NCBI GenBank assembly: GCA_009925045.1
Contig: RFQK01000079.1
Span: 1 to 7,079, forward strand
DNA length: 7,079 nucleotides
Direction of reading: 5' to 3'
Source of the DNA: Methylococcaceae bacterium
GTDB taxonomy: Bacteria; Pseudomonadota; Gammaproteobacteria; Methylococcales; Methylomonadaceae
Part shown: positions 1 to 6,545 of the stretch, in pieces
How positions within the stretch are numbered: position 1 is the stretch's first letter
How the letters are laid out: every line of letters starts with the position of its first letter
The notes under the pieces: model-generated
What the model was told of the DNA's origin: nothing
Database searches by the model: none
The model's input: only the letters and a program-made list of their open reading frames with translations
Made by a program: the position numbers and the translations under genes

Positions 1-50
1 CAAAATCTTGATAGGGCTAGAGGCAGGAGGGTGCGCCTTTGACGATTTTA

Positions 51-78
51 AATATACGCTTATTCAATACAATGTCAA
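51..78 (-). promoter_or_regulatory. Candidate sigma-70 promoter reading out of the left edge
   Basis: On the minus strand there is a perfect -35 hexamer TTGACA (plus positions 73-78), a 16-base spacer, and a -10 hexamer TATATT (51-56), which differs from consensus at one base. The DNA just upstream of the -35 is almost pure A/T and could act as an UP element. Transcription would start near position 44 and leave the window, so the gene or RNA it serves is not visible. It lies beyond the terminator of the minus-strand rnfH operon and would drive a separate transcript in the same direction. The hexamers are seen directly; activity is inferred. Confidence 0.5.
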
Positions 79-79
79 A

Positions 80-96
80 TTAAATAACTTATTTAA
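80..96. repeat. 17-bp AT-only palindrome upstream of the left-edge promoter
   Basis: TTAAATAA and TTATTTAA face each other around a single C at position 88, giving a perfect 8-bp inverted repeat. It lies directly upstream of the -35 box of the minus-strand promoter candidate. It could be a regulator's binding site or simply part of an A/T-rich UP element. AT-only palindromes arise easily by chance in such DNA, so this is a weak call. Confidence 0.25.
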
Positions 97-165
97 AACA
101 TTAAGTTGTATTAGTTAGTTAATGTGAATTCTTTTTTAAAAAACCAAATTGACCGTTCATTGGGC

Positions 166-200
166 AAAAAAAACTCCGGAAACATTTAGAAACCGGAGTT
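166..200 (-). terminator. Rho-independent terminator of the transporter-ratA-rnfH operon
   Basis: Read on the minus strand, AACTCCGG (200-193) pairs perfectly with CCGGAGTT (179-172) around a 13-base loop. The stem runs straight into an unbroken tract of eight T (173-166). This is the classic intrinsic terminator form. It lies about 80 bp past the rnfH stop codon, with no gene between. On the plus strand the stem is not followed by a T tract, so it should work in one direction only. Confidence 0.88.
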
Positions 201-278
201 GAAGTGTAAAAGCACACAGGGGAATTGTTGCAAAGCTAATTTACCCTGCGAATAACTGTAGTCAAGATAGCGGTCGAT

Positions 279-563
279 TTAGTTGTTGCGGGCCTTTTGA
301 CGTCTTGCGTCCATTGGATTGATTTTAAGCGGACGATAAATCTCAATACGGTCGCCATGGTGAACAGTCTGGCTTAATTCAGCTAATTGCCCAAAGATGC
401 CTGTTTTCTGGCTATGCAGATTGATTTCCGGAAATCGGCTGAGCAAACCAGAGGCCTGAATGGCTTCGAGAATGCTCGTTGGATTACAGGTCTGAATTTG
501 TATCACGACTTGTTGCTGTTCAGTCGCATAAGCAACTTCGACATCGATTAATTCATCAGCCAT
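279..563 (-). CDS. rnfH: RnfH family protein (ubiquitin-like fold, YfjF)
   Basis: A 94-residue protein of the RnfH/YfjF family, a small beta-grasp (ubiquitin-like) protein of unsettled function. Despite the name it is usually encoded beside ratA rather than with the rnf electron-transport genes. Family features seen here are the N-terminal strand VEVAYA (residues 8-13), EAIQASGLL (33-41), VGIY-like TGIFGQ (54-59), and the signature HGDRIEIYRPL (69-79), followed by a basic tail RRQKARNN. The frame is open further upstream to 665, but that stretch lies inside ratA and does not resemble the family, so I start at the ATG at 563. This start overlaps the ratA stop by 8 bp (ATGGCTGA). There is no strong Shine-Dalgarno sequence, which suggests translational coupling to ratA. 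The intrinsic terminator at 166-200 follows. Confidence 0.92.
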   Translation of the reverse strand: MADELIDVEVAYATEQQQVVIQIQTCNPTSILEAIQASGLLSRFPEINLHSQKTGIFGQLAELSQTVHHGDRIEIYRPLKINPMDARRQKARNN

Positions 564-990
564 AAAGTTGTTTGGCACGTTGCGTAAATGAACTGACCAT
601 GGTGTTACAAATTTGATTAAACACGGGGCCAAAGGCCAGTGAGGCCAGTTTGCCTGAGACTTCAAATTCTAAATCCAAGGATATTTTGCTGGCATCTTCA
701 CGCAAGGGCATAAATTGCCATACGCCTTCTAAGGATGAAAAAGGGCCTTCCAGTAAATTCATATAAATTTTTTCACCAATGACTAAGCGATTGCGCGTTG
801 CAAATGCTTTGTGAAAGCCGGCTTTTGCAATGACTATTTCACCGTCAACAATTTCACCTTCACGTTTCAGTATGCGTGTTCCACCACACCAGGGTAAAAA
901 CTCAGGGTAGGCTTCAATATTGTCGACAATGTCAAACATTTGTTGCGCTGAATATTTAACCAGCGCGCTTTTTTGTACCACACTCAGCAT
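556..990 (-). CDS. ratA: RatA family START/COQ10-like protein (YfjG)
   Basis: A 144-residue member of the polyketide cyclase/START-like family that includes E. coli RatA (YfjG) and mitochondrial Coq10. E. coli RatA was described as binding 50S subunits and blocking 70S assembly. Coq10 relatives bind ubiquinone, so a lipid or quinone role is also possible. Seen in the sequence: ALVKYSAQQMFDIVDNIEAYPEFLPWC (residues 9-35), the KAGFHKAFATRN segment (56-67), LLEGPFSSLEGVW (79-91), and a C-terminal helix AFGPVFNQICNTMVSSFTQRAKQLY (119-143). These match the family over its full length. I choose the ATG at 990, which follows the transporter stop by one base (TAA-C-ATG) and has a weak GGGA about nine bases upstream. 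An earlier in-frame start at 1044 would add 18 unlike residues inside the transporter gene. RnfH follows with an 8-bp overlap. Confidence 0.93.
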   Translation of the reverse strand: MLSVVQKSALVKYSAQQMFDIVDNIEAYPEFLPWCGGTRILKREGEIVDGEIVIAKAGFHKAFATRNRLVIGEKIYMNLLEGPFSSLEGVWQFMPLREDASKISLDLEFEVSGKLASLAFGPVFNQICNTMVSSFTQRAKQLYG

Positions 991-991
991 G

Positions 992-2350
992 TTATAAAAT
1001 CCCAACCACGTGCAAGAACACCAGGAATACAGCGCCTGGTGCAAGATAGCGACACAGAAATTGCCAGATCAAAAACAGTGGGGCACTCAGTCCCAGTTCG
1101 CGTTCTGCATCGCGTGTGTGCATTTTCCAGCCAGCGAAAATCGCAATCCCCATACCTCCTAGCGGTAGCATGAGATTGGCGGTGAGGTAATCAAGTAACT
1201 CGAATAAGTTTTTTCCCATCAGGGTATATTCGGAGCCGATGTTAAACGAGAATACGACTGCAATTCCCAATAGCCAACAGCTTAGACCCGCTCGAATACA
1301 GGCTTGTTCACGACTTAACTGACGATTTTGAGTGAGCCAAGCAATAGCGGGTTCAATGAGAGAAATAGAGGACGTTAACGCGGCAAAAAACAAGAGGATA
1401 AAAAATAAAATGCCAAACAGCCAGCCGCCTGTCATTTGTCCAAATGCCAATGGCAATGTTTGAAAAATCAGCCCAGGCCCAGAGGCCACTTCGAGATTAT
1501 TCGCAAATACGAGTGGGAAAATAGCTAAACCCGCCAATAATGCCACCAAGGTATCAGCACCGGCGATGATAAGCGTGGTTTGAGGAATTGAAACATGGCG
1601 CGGTAGATAAGAGCCGTAGACCATGATGGACCCCATGCCCAGACTGAGGGTAAAAAACGCATGCCCCATTGCAGTCAAAACCGCATGACTGTCAATTTTG
1701 CTGAAATCCGCATGAAATAAAAAGTCTAAGCCTTGTTGATATGAGCCTGATGTCATCGCGTAAGCGATAAGTAACATCAAAATAATAAACAACGCGGGCA
1801 TTAAAAAACGCACAGAACGCTCGAGACCAGCGCGCACACCCCGAACCACAACGAGTAAGGTAGCAGCCATAAAAACTGAATGCCAGATGATTTGCTGCAA
1901 AGGATTGGCCATCATTTGTTCAAACAGATGTTTCACCCTGGTCGCATCAGTGTTGATGAAATAACCAAACAGGGTTTTGACGATGTAGGATAAGGACCAA
2001 CCCGCGATCACACTGTAATACGACATGATCAGAAAGCCGGCTAATACGCCCAGTCCACCAAGATACTGCCAGCGTGGGTCGCGTCTGGATTGATGGGCTA
2101 ACAACTGCATGGTTGAAATGGGATCCTGATGACCGCGTCTACCCATCATAATTTCAGCCATCATGATCGGCAGGCCAATTCCGGCTACACACAGCAAATA
2201 AACCAGTACAAAAGCACCTCCGCCGTTTTGGCCAGTGATATAAGGAAATTTCCAGATATTCCCTAAACCGACTGCTGAGCCAGTTGCTGCCAAAATAAAG
2301 GCAAATCGTGAAGACCATTCACCGTGACCAGAGGTTTTTTTATATGACAT
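992..2350 (-). CDS. SNF/NSS-family sodium-dependent transporter (11 TM)
   Basis: A 452-residue inner-membrane protein of the neurotransmitter:sodium symporter family (LeuT fold), which couples uptake of an amino acid or similar small molecule to Na+ entry. The diagnostic TM1 motif GSAVGLGNIWKFPY spans residues 24-37 and contains backbone and Asn positions that bind Na+ and substrate in LeuT. It is followed by QNGGGAFVLVYL (41-52) in TM2. The unwound TM6 segment is recognisable as TLSLGMGSIMVYGSYL (234-249). TM8 holds the Ser-rich AALTSSISLIEP (323-334), where LeuT has Na2 ligands. I count about 11 hydrophobic segments, the last at about 425-448, so TM12 is absent, as in bacterial MhsT/Tyt1-type members of nearly the same length. 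The substrate cannot be read from sequence. It is first in the operon, with a modest TAGG upstream of the ATG, and its stop is one base before ratA. Confidence 0.93.
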   Translation of the reverse strand: MSYKKTSGHGEWSSRFAFILAATGSAVGLGNIWKFPYITGQNGGGAFVLVYLLCVAGIGLPIMMAEIMMGRRGHQDPISTMQLLAHQSRRDPRWQYLGGLGVLAGFLIMSYYSVIAGWSLSYIVKTLFGYFINTDATRVKHLFEQMMANPLQQIIWHSVFMAATLLVVVRGVRAGLERSVRFLMPALFIILMLLIAYAMTSGSYQQGLDFLFHADFSKIDSHAVLTAMGHAFFTLSLGMGSIMVYGSYLPRHVSIPQTTLIIAGADTLVALLAGLAIFPLVFANNLEVASGPGLIFQTLPLAFGQMTGGWLFGILFFILLFFAALTSSISLIEPAIAWLTQNRQLSREQACIRAGLSCWLLGIAVVFSFNIGSEYTLMGKNLFELLDYLTANLMLPLGGMGIAIFAGWKMHTRDAERELGLSAPLFLIWQFLCRYLAPGAVFLVFLHVVGIL

Positions 2351-2453
2351 TTCGATGCCTAGAGTATGTTTTTTAAATCGCTAATGCGTCTAGTCAGGTA
2401 AAATATCAAAAATAACGTTTACAGTCAGTTTAAAAAAATCTTACACACCCTAC
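2351..2453. promoter_or_regulatory. Divergent intergenic region between the transporter and smpB
   Basis: This 103-bp A/T-rich spacer must hold the start signals for both divergent transcription units. On the plus strand TAAAAT (2399-2404) is a fair -10, but no good -35 lies 16-18 bases upstream. On the minus strand CTGACT, a 17-base spacer and TATTTT make a weak match. TTTACA (2418-2423) resembles a -35 for smpB, but its spaced partner at 2441-2446 (TTACAC) is poor and would give an almost leaderless message. I therefore mark the region and do not assign a precise promoter. Confidence 0.4.
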
Positions 2454-2939
2454 ATGTCCGGAAAAAAAACTTCCAAAAACAACAAAGCCAACGATAACAC
2501 CATTGCTTTGAACAGGCAGGCTACTCATGAATATTTCATCGAGGAACAGTTCGAAGCAGGTTTGGTGTTGGAGGGTTGGGAAGTAAAAAGCCTACGTGAC
2601 GGTCGCATACAGTTGAAAGAAAGCTATATTGACATCCGTAAGGGGGAAGCCTGGCTTTGTGGTGCGCATATTTCCAGCATGTTAACCGCCTCTACGCATG
2701 TCAAACCGGATGCGGTTCGCAAGAAGAAACTGTTGTTACATGCCCGCGAGATTAGTCGTTTGATCGGCGCTGTTGAGCGTAAGGGCTACACCTTGATTCC
2801 ACTGGCCATGTATTGGGTCCGTGGCAGAGCTAAATTAAAACTGGGTTTAGCCAAAGGTAAAAAGCTTCACGATAAACGCGCCAGTGCCAAAGAGAAAGAT
2901 TGGCAACGTGACAAGCAACGAATTATGAAACACGCCTAA
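2454..2939 (+). CDS. smpB: SsrA-binding protein SmpB
   Basis: SmpB (161 residues) binds the tRNA-like domain of tmRNA and carries it into the A site of stalled ribosomes, the core of trans-translation. Family landmarks are all present: [33 protein letters not shown] (residues 16-48), the ASTH element (79-82), [10 protein letters not shown] (91-100), and the tmRNA-binding [12 protein letters not shown] (131-142). The basic C-terminal tail [16 protein letters not shown] enters the mRNA channel and acts in decoding the stalled state. Length matches E. coli SmpB (160). The ATG at 2454 fits the family N terminus, but no Shine-Dalgarno sequence precedes it (the upstream bases are TTACACACCCTAC). 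The tmRNA gene ssrA is not in the window. It is divergent from the transporter-ratA-rnfH operon and 52 bp upstream of apbE, with no terminator between. Confidence 0.97.
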   Translation: MSGKKTSKNNKANDNTIALNRQATHEYFIEEQFEAGLVLEGWEVKSLRDGRIQLKESYIDIRKGEAWLCGAHISSMLTASTHVKPDAVRKKKLLLHAREISRLIGAVERKGYTLIPLAMYWVRGRAKLKLGLAKGKKLHDKRASAKEKDWQRDKQRIMKHA

Positions 2940-2991
2940 ATCGTTATCTTGTCTATCGCTTACTAGCAATTCTGTTTAAGGAAATACGGAT

Positions 2992-4014
2992 ATGCGCATG
3001 CATACTTTTTTATTACTGTTGATGTTGTCGCTGCTGACTGCCTGTGCGCCGGATGCGCCGGAAATCATCAAGATTCAAGGTCAAGCCCAAGGTACGACGT
3101 TCCATATCAATTACTGGAGTGCTACCCCCGTCGATCATCAGGTAGTGGCGACGGCTATCGAGCAAACTTTCGACCTTATCGACACCCACTTATCCAATTA
3201 TCGACCTGATTCAGAGATTGAACAATTTAACAGTCAATTATCGACGCAAAGTCAGACAGTTGTGCCTGAAATAGTTGAACTGGTCCGCATAGCTGAAAAG
3301 GTCTATGAAAAAAGCCAGGGTTGTTTTGATTTAACCATCAAACCAGTGTTTGACTTGTGGGGATTTACCGGTGAAACGCTGAATATCCCCGCTCCTGAGC
3401 AGTTGGCTGAACAACTGGCAAAAGTGGGTATGCCAAAAATTCAGGTACAGGACGATACGCATTTATCCAAACTTCAACAAGATGTTCGCATCGATGTGTC
3501 TGCGGTTGCCCAAGGCTATAGTGTAGGCCGGATTAGCCAGGTTCTAGAGCAGATGGGTGTCAGTAATTATCTGGTTGAAATCGGTGGGGAACTGAAATCT
3601 AAGGGCGTTAAACCCGATGGTCTGTCCTGGCGTGTTGCAATCGAAAAACCTTTGCCAGGTGAACGTAAGGTCCATAAAGTGATTACGATGCCAAAAGAAT
3701 CGGCTATGTCGATCATGACCTCGGGTACTTATCGGCACTTTTATGAGCAGAACGGACAGCGGTACAGTCATATTTTGGATGCGCGAACTGGCAAACCAGT
3801 TACCCATGATCTGGTAGCCGTGACGGTGCTTCACGAGGATCCAACGATCGCAGATGCTTGGTCGACTGCTTTGCTGTGTTTAGGACCAAGTGATGGGATG
3901 AAACTGGCCAACGCCGAAAAATTGAATGCCATATTTATTCGTTTACATGGCAGCGAATTATTGGAAACACGTAGTGAAGCTTTAAAAACGACCACTCTCG
4001 TTTCCATTCAATAA
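2992..4014 (+). CDS. apbE: ApbE family FAD:protein FMN transferase, lipoprotein
   Basis: A 340-residue flavin transferase that, in this family, attaches FMN from FAD to a Thr/Ser of periplasm-facing redox proteins such as NqrB/NqrC or RnfD/RnfG, using Mg2+. The N terminus is a lipoprotein signal: hydrophobic residues 6-15, then the lipobox LTAC with Cys18. Domain landmarks are GTTFHINYW (34-42), SNYRPDSEIEQFN (68-80), FDLTIKPVFDLWGF (112-125), DVSAVAQGYSVGR (168-180), EIGGELKSKG (196-205), TSGTYRHFYEQNGQRYSHILDARTGKPV (243-270), and ADAWSTAL (287-294), where Asp288 and Thr292 are the expected metal ligands. The usual AKGY is AQGY here. AAGGA nine bases upstream supports the first ATG; a second in-frame ATG lies at 2998. 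No Nqr or Rnf substrate gene is in the window, so its target is unknown. The next gene starts 30 bp downstream. Confidence 0.94.
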   Translation: MRMHTFLLLLMLSLLTACAPDAPEIIKIQGQAQGTTFHINYWSATPVDHQVVATAIEQTFDLIDTHLSNYRPDSEIEQFNSQLSTQSQTVVPEIVELVRIAEKVYEKSQGCFDLTIKPVFDLWGFTGETLNIPAPEQLAEQLAKVGMPKIQVQDDTHLSKLQQDVRIDVSAVAQGYSVGRISQVLEQMGVSNYLVEIGGELKSKGVKPDGLSWRVAIEKPLPGERKVHKVITMPKESAMSIMTSGTYRHFYEQNGQRYSHILDARTGKPVTHDLVAVTVLHEDPTIADAWSTALLCLGPSDGMKLANAEKLNAIFIRLHGSELLETRSEALKTTTLVSIQ

Positions 4015-4044
4015 CCCTAATGTAAATTTGTTCTGAGGCGAACT

Positions 4045-4704
4045 ATGTTTTTTGATTTTGCAAGCAATCTGCTATTTTCTGTGCATGCAGGTGGTGAGGC
4101 AATTATTGTCATCATGGATATGTTGACACGTTTTCTGACTTTGCTGGAGCGCTTGCCGTTCCTGAGCTTTCATGAGGCTATGCTGGAATTATTGCCTGGA
4201 ATTTTATCCTTGAGTAATTGGCATCCGTTGTTTGTGCATTTTCCTATTGTCCTTATCCCATTGTTCTTCCTGTTTGATTTCAGCGGGTTAGTGTTTAAAA
4301 AACAAGTATGGCGCGAAGTGGCCACTCAATTGTTATGGCTGAGTGTGATATTTGCAGGTCTAACCCTGTTGACCGGTTTATTGGCATCCAAGTCCATTCC
4401 ACATTCTGAGGAAGTTCATTTAATCATGGAATCCCATAAGCATTTGGCGGTGTTAGTGTTCTTTTTGACAGTGGTATTGGCAATATGGCGTGTGAGTCAT
4501 GCTCATCCACCTGTGGGTGTCGATGGCTGGTCGTTTCTAGGTATTGCAGGGCTAACCAGTTTATTAGTGGTGTTCACAGCGGACATGGGGGGCTTAATGG
4601 TCTATCAGTACGGTGTTGCGGTAGCGCCGGTCATGCAAACCTCTGAGTTGCAGCATGCGGCTGAGGAGCACGAGCATGAACCCGGTCATACGCACGCGGA
4701 TTAA
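4045..4704 (+). CDS. DUF2231-type membrane protein with His-rich tail
   Basis: A 219-residue predicted inner-membrane protein of unknown function. The core resembles the DUF2231 family: HPLFVHFPIVLIPLFFLFD (residues 60-78) opens the first helix with the typical HP...VHFP motif, and ADMGGLMVYQYGVAV (179-193) resembles the family's closing GG..VY.xGV motif. Four membrane helices are apparent at about 60-82, 96-115, 132-150 and 163-183. A mildly hydrophobic N-terminal extension (1-55) precedes them. Intramembrane or boundary histidines (60, 65, 125, 131, 133) could bind heme or metal; that is inference. The C terminus is acidic and His-rich (HAAEEHEHEPGHTHAD, 204-219), a likely metal-binding tail. 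GAGG at 4035-4038 supports the ATG at 4045. It lies between apbE and trpF on the same strand and may be co-transcribed with both. Confidence 0.75.
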   Translation: MFFDFASNLLFSVHAGGEAIIVIMDMLTRFLTLLERLPFLSFHEAMLELLPGILSLSNWHPLFVHFPIVLIPLFFLFDFSGLVFKKQVWREVATQLLWLSVIFAGLTLLTGLLASKSIPHSEEVHLIMESHKHLAVLVFFLTVVLAIWRVSHAHPPVGVDGWSFLGIAGLTSLLVVFTADMGGLMVYQYGVAVAPVMQTSELQHAAEEHEHEPGHTHAD

Positions 4705-4751
4705 TCTACTCAGTCTATGTGGTATGCTACGCGACCTTTTTTGAGAGACTT

Positions 4752-5387
4752 ATGATGCGAACCCGCGTTAAAATTTGCGGATTCACTCAAGTGGATAACG
4801 CCTTAGAAGCGGCCAGACTGGGCGCAGATGCCATTGGTCTGGTGTTTTACCCTGAGAGTCCTCGCAATGTGAGTATTGAGCAGGCGAGTAAAATTGCACG
4901 TGCCTTACCGGCATTCGTCAGCGTGGTAGCCTTGTTTGTCGATGCTGATGCGGATTTTATTGAAACTGTGTTGTCCAAGGTGCCGGTTGATTGTATTCAG
5001 TTTCATGGTGACGAGACACCGGAAGCGTGTCGCCTGTTTGCTAAGCCTTATATTAAGGCGATACGGGTGCGGGATGATACGGATTTGGATGCTGTGCAGG
5101 CACAATACTATGATGCTGCGGGTATTTTATTAGATGCCTACCATCCAGGGATACCGGGTGGATCAGGTTGCAGTTTTAACTGGGATCTCATTCCTCGCCA
5201 ACCCAAACTGCCAATTATTCTGGCAGGTGGTTTGACAGTGGAAAATGTAGATCAGGCTATTCAACAAGTAAAACCGTATGCAGTGGATGTCAGCAGCGGT
5301 GTTGAAGCAGGGAAGGGTATCAAGAGTGCAGAGAAAATGGCTGCGTTTATAAAAAGAACTATACGAGCGACTGAGAACTATGACTGA
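4752..5387 (+). CDS. trpF: Phosphoribosylanthranilate isomerase
   Basis: TrpF converts N-(5'-phosphoribosyl)anthranilate to CdRP, the third step from chorismate to tryptophan, in a cytosolic (beta/alpha)8 barrel. The 211-residue product has the catalytic base Cys9 in [19 protein letters not shown] (28-38), QFHGDE (83-88), the catalytic acid Asp128 in ILLDAY, GGSG (136-139), and the phosphate-binding [11 protein letters not shown] (156-166) and DVSSGVE (179-185). Length is normal. The start is uncertain by one codon: ATG occurs at 4752 and 4755, with GAGAG at 4743-4747 better spaced for the second. An upstream in-frame GTG at 4719 would add residues not seen in the family. The last 8 bp overlap the trpB start (ATGACTGA), which suggests coupled translation. 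The gene is intact even though trpB is broken. Confidence 0.95.
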   Translation: MMRTRVKICGFTQVDNALEAARLGADAIGLVFYPESPRNVSIEQASKIARALPAFVSVVALFVDADADFIETVLSKVPVDCIQFHGDETPEACRLFAKPYIKAIRVRDDTDLDAVQAQYYDAAGILLDAYHPGIPGGSGCSFNWDLIPRQPKLPIILAGGLTVENVDQAIQQVKPYAVDVSSGVEAGKGIKSAEKMAAFIKRTIRATENYD

Positions 5388-6545
5388 TAATTACAATATG
5401 CCCGACGAGCGGGGACATTTTGGTCCCTATGGTGGTATTTTTGTGGCAGAAACCCTCATTCCTGCCATTACTGAGTTGAATGAGGCTTATCAGCGCTACA
5501 TTCAGGACCCTGTGTTTTTAGCTGAGCTAGATGCTGATTTACAGCATTATGTCGGACGGCCTTCACCCTTATATCATGCAGAACGCTGGAGTCGTGTCCT
5601 GGGTGGTGCGCAAGTTTATCTGAAACGCGAGGACTTAAATCATACTGGTGCGCATAAAGTGAATAATACGATTGGTCAGGCATTGCTGGCTAAGCGTATG
5701 GGTAAGACCCGGATTATTGCGGAAACGGGTGCCGGTCAACATGGTGTTGCTACTGCCACGGTCGCGGCTCGTCTGGGCCTGGAGTGTGTGGTTTACATGG
5801 GAGCGGTTGACGTTGCCCGTCAGGCTCTAAACGTTTATCGCATGAAATTATTGGGTGCCACCGTAGTTCCCGTTGAATCAGGTTCAAAAACCCTGAAAAT
5901 ATTGATGATACTTTTTATATCATTGGTACCGTTGCCGGACCCCATCCATATCCGGCTATGGTGCGTGATTTCCAGGCGATTATCGGTCGAGAAGCCCGTC
6001 AACAATGTCTGGATCAGACGGGCAGTCTGCCCGATGCCCTGGTGGCGTGTGTGGGTGGTGGTTCTAACGCGATTGGACTTTTTTATCCTTTTATCGACGA
6101 TACATCAGTGGCTATGTACGGCGTTGAAGCGGCGGGTGACGGTATTGAAACCGGACGTCATTCCGCACCGTTATCCGCGGGTCGCCCAGGTGTGTTACAC
6201 GGTAACCGGACTTATCTGATGACGGATGATGATGGTGAAATCATTGAGACGCATTCAATTTCTGCCGGTCTTGATTATCCGGGTGTAGGGCCAGAACATG
6301 CTTGGTTAAAAGATATTGGTCGTGCTCAGTATGTCAGCATTACGGATGACGAAGCTATGGCTGGTTTCCATGCCCTGACTCGCATGGAGGGTATTATTCC
6401 TGCCCTGGAGTCCAGTCATGCATTGGCGTACACCATGAAATTAGCGCCCACTATGCGTCCGGATCAAAAAATCATTGTCAATTTGTCCGGTCGTGGTGAT
6501 AAAGATATGCATACCATTATGCAACGCGAAGGTATTAGTTTATGA
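5380..6545 (+). pseudogene. trpB: Tryptophan synthase beta chain, disrupted by an internal frameshifting deletion
   Basis: TrpB is the PLP enzyme that joins indole and serine to make tryptophan in the alpha2beta2 complex with TrpA. The first frame matches from [19 protein letters not shown] through [11 protein letters not shown] (catalytic Lys93), [12 protein letters not shown] (115-126) and [11 protein letters not shown] (163-173), ending at codon 5896-5898. After that the frame encodes 106 unrelated residues to a stop at 6219. Homology resumes at 5898 in a different frame ([21 protein letters not shown]...), with [22 protein letters not shown] and SGRGDKD intact, to the stop at 6545. Against E. 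coli/Salmonella TrpB, 12 codons plus one base are absent. Restoring 37 bp gives a 400-residue protein, the family's usual length. The missing part follows Lys167 in Salmonella numbering and includes Trp177. A sequencing or assembly error cannot be excluded. It overlaps trpF by 8 bp and trpA by 4 bp. Confidence 0.9.

Noticed and set aside
2..118. Open plus-strand frame from the left edge to a TAG at 116-118 that could be a gene's C terminus
   Set aside because: It is only 38 residues, very rich in A/T-coded amino acids at its end, resembles no family I know, and overlaps a good minus-strand promoter.
132..143. TTTTTTAAAAAA palindrome as a terminator or operator
   Set aside because: It has no GC-containing stem and is a simple A/T tract in A/T-rich DNA.
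564..665. N-terminal extension of rnfH by 34 residues
   Set aside because: The stretch lies wholly inside ratA and does not resemble RnfH proteins, which begin near the VEVAYA strand; the ATG at 563 gives the family length.
4045..4704. DUF2231-type protein as the ApbE flavinylation target
   Set aside because: I see no segment matching the usual (S/T)GA(T/S) acceptor motif in its sequence.
4701..4728. Promoter for trpF using TTAATC and TATGCT
   Set aside because: Both hexamers are weak matches, and the -35 would overlap the stop of the preceding gene; not enough to annotate.
5890..5900. Programmed -1 frameshift in trpB at the A-run
   Set aside because: The site is not a canonical X-XXY-YYZ slippery heptamer, and a slip would still leave 12 conserved residues missing, so a deletion is the simpler reading.
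5899..6219. The 106-residue tail of the first trpB frame as a novel domain
   Set aside because: The same bases encode conserved TrpB in another frame, so the tail is only out-of-frame reading after the deletion.
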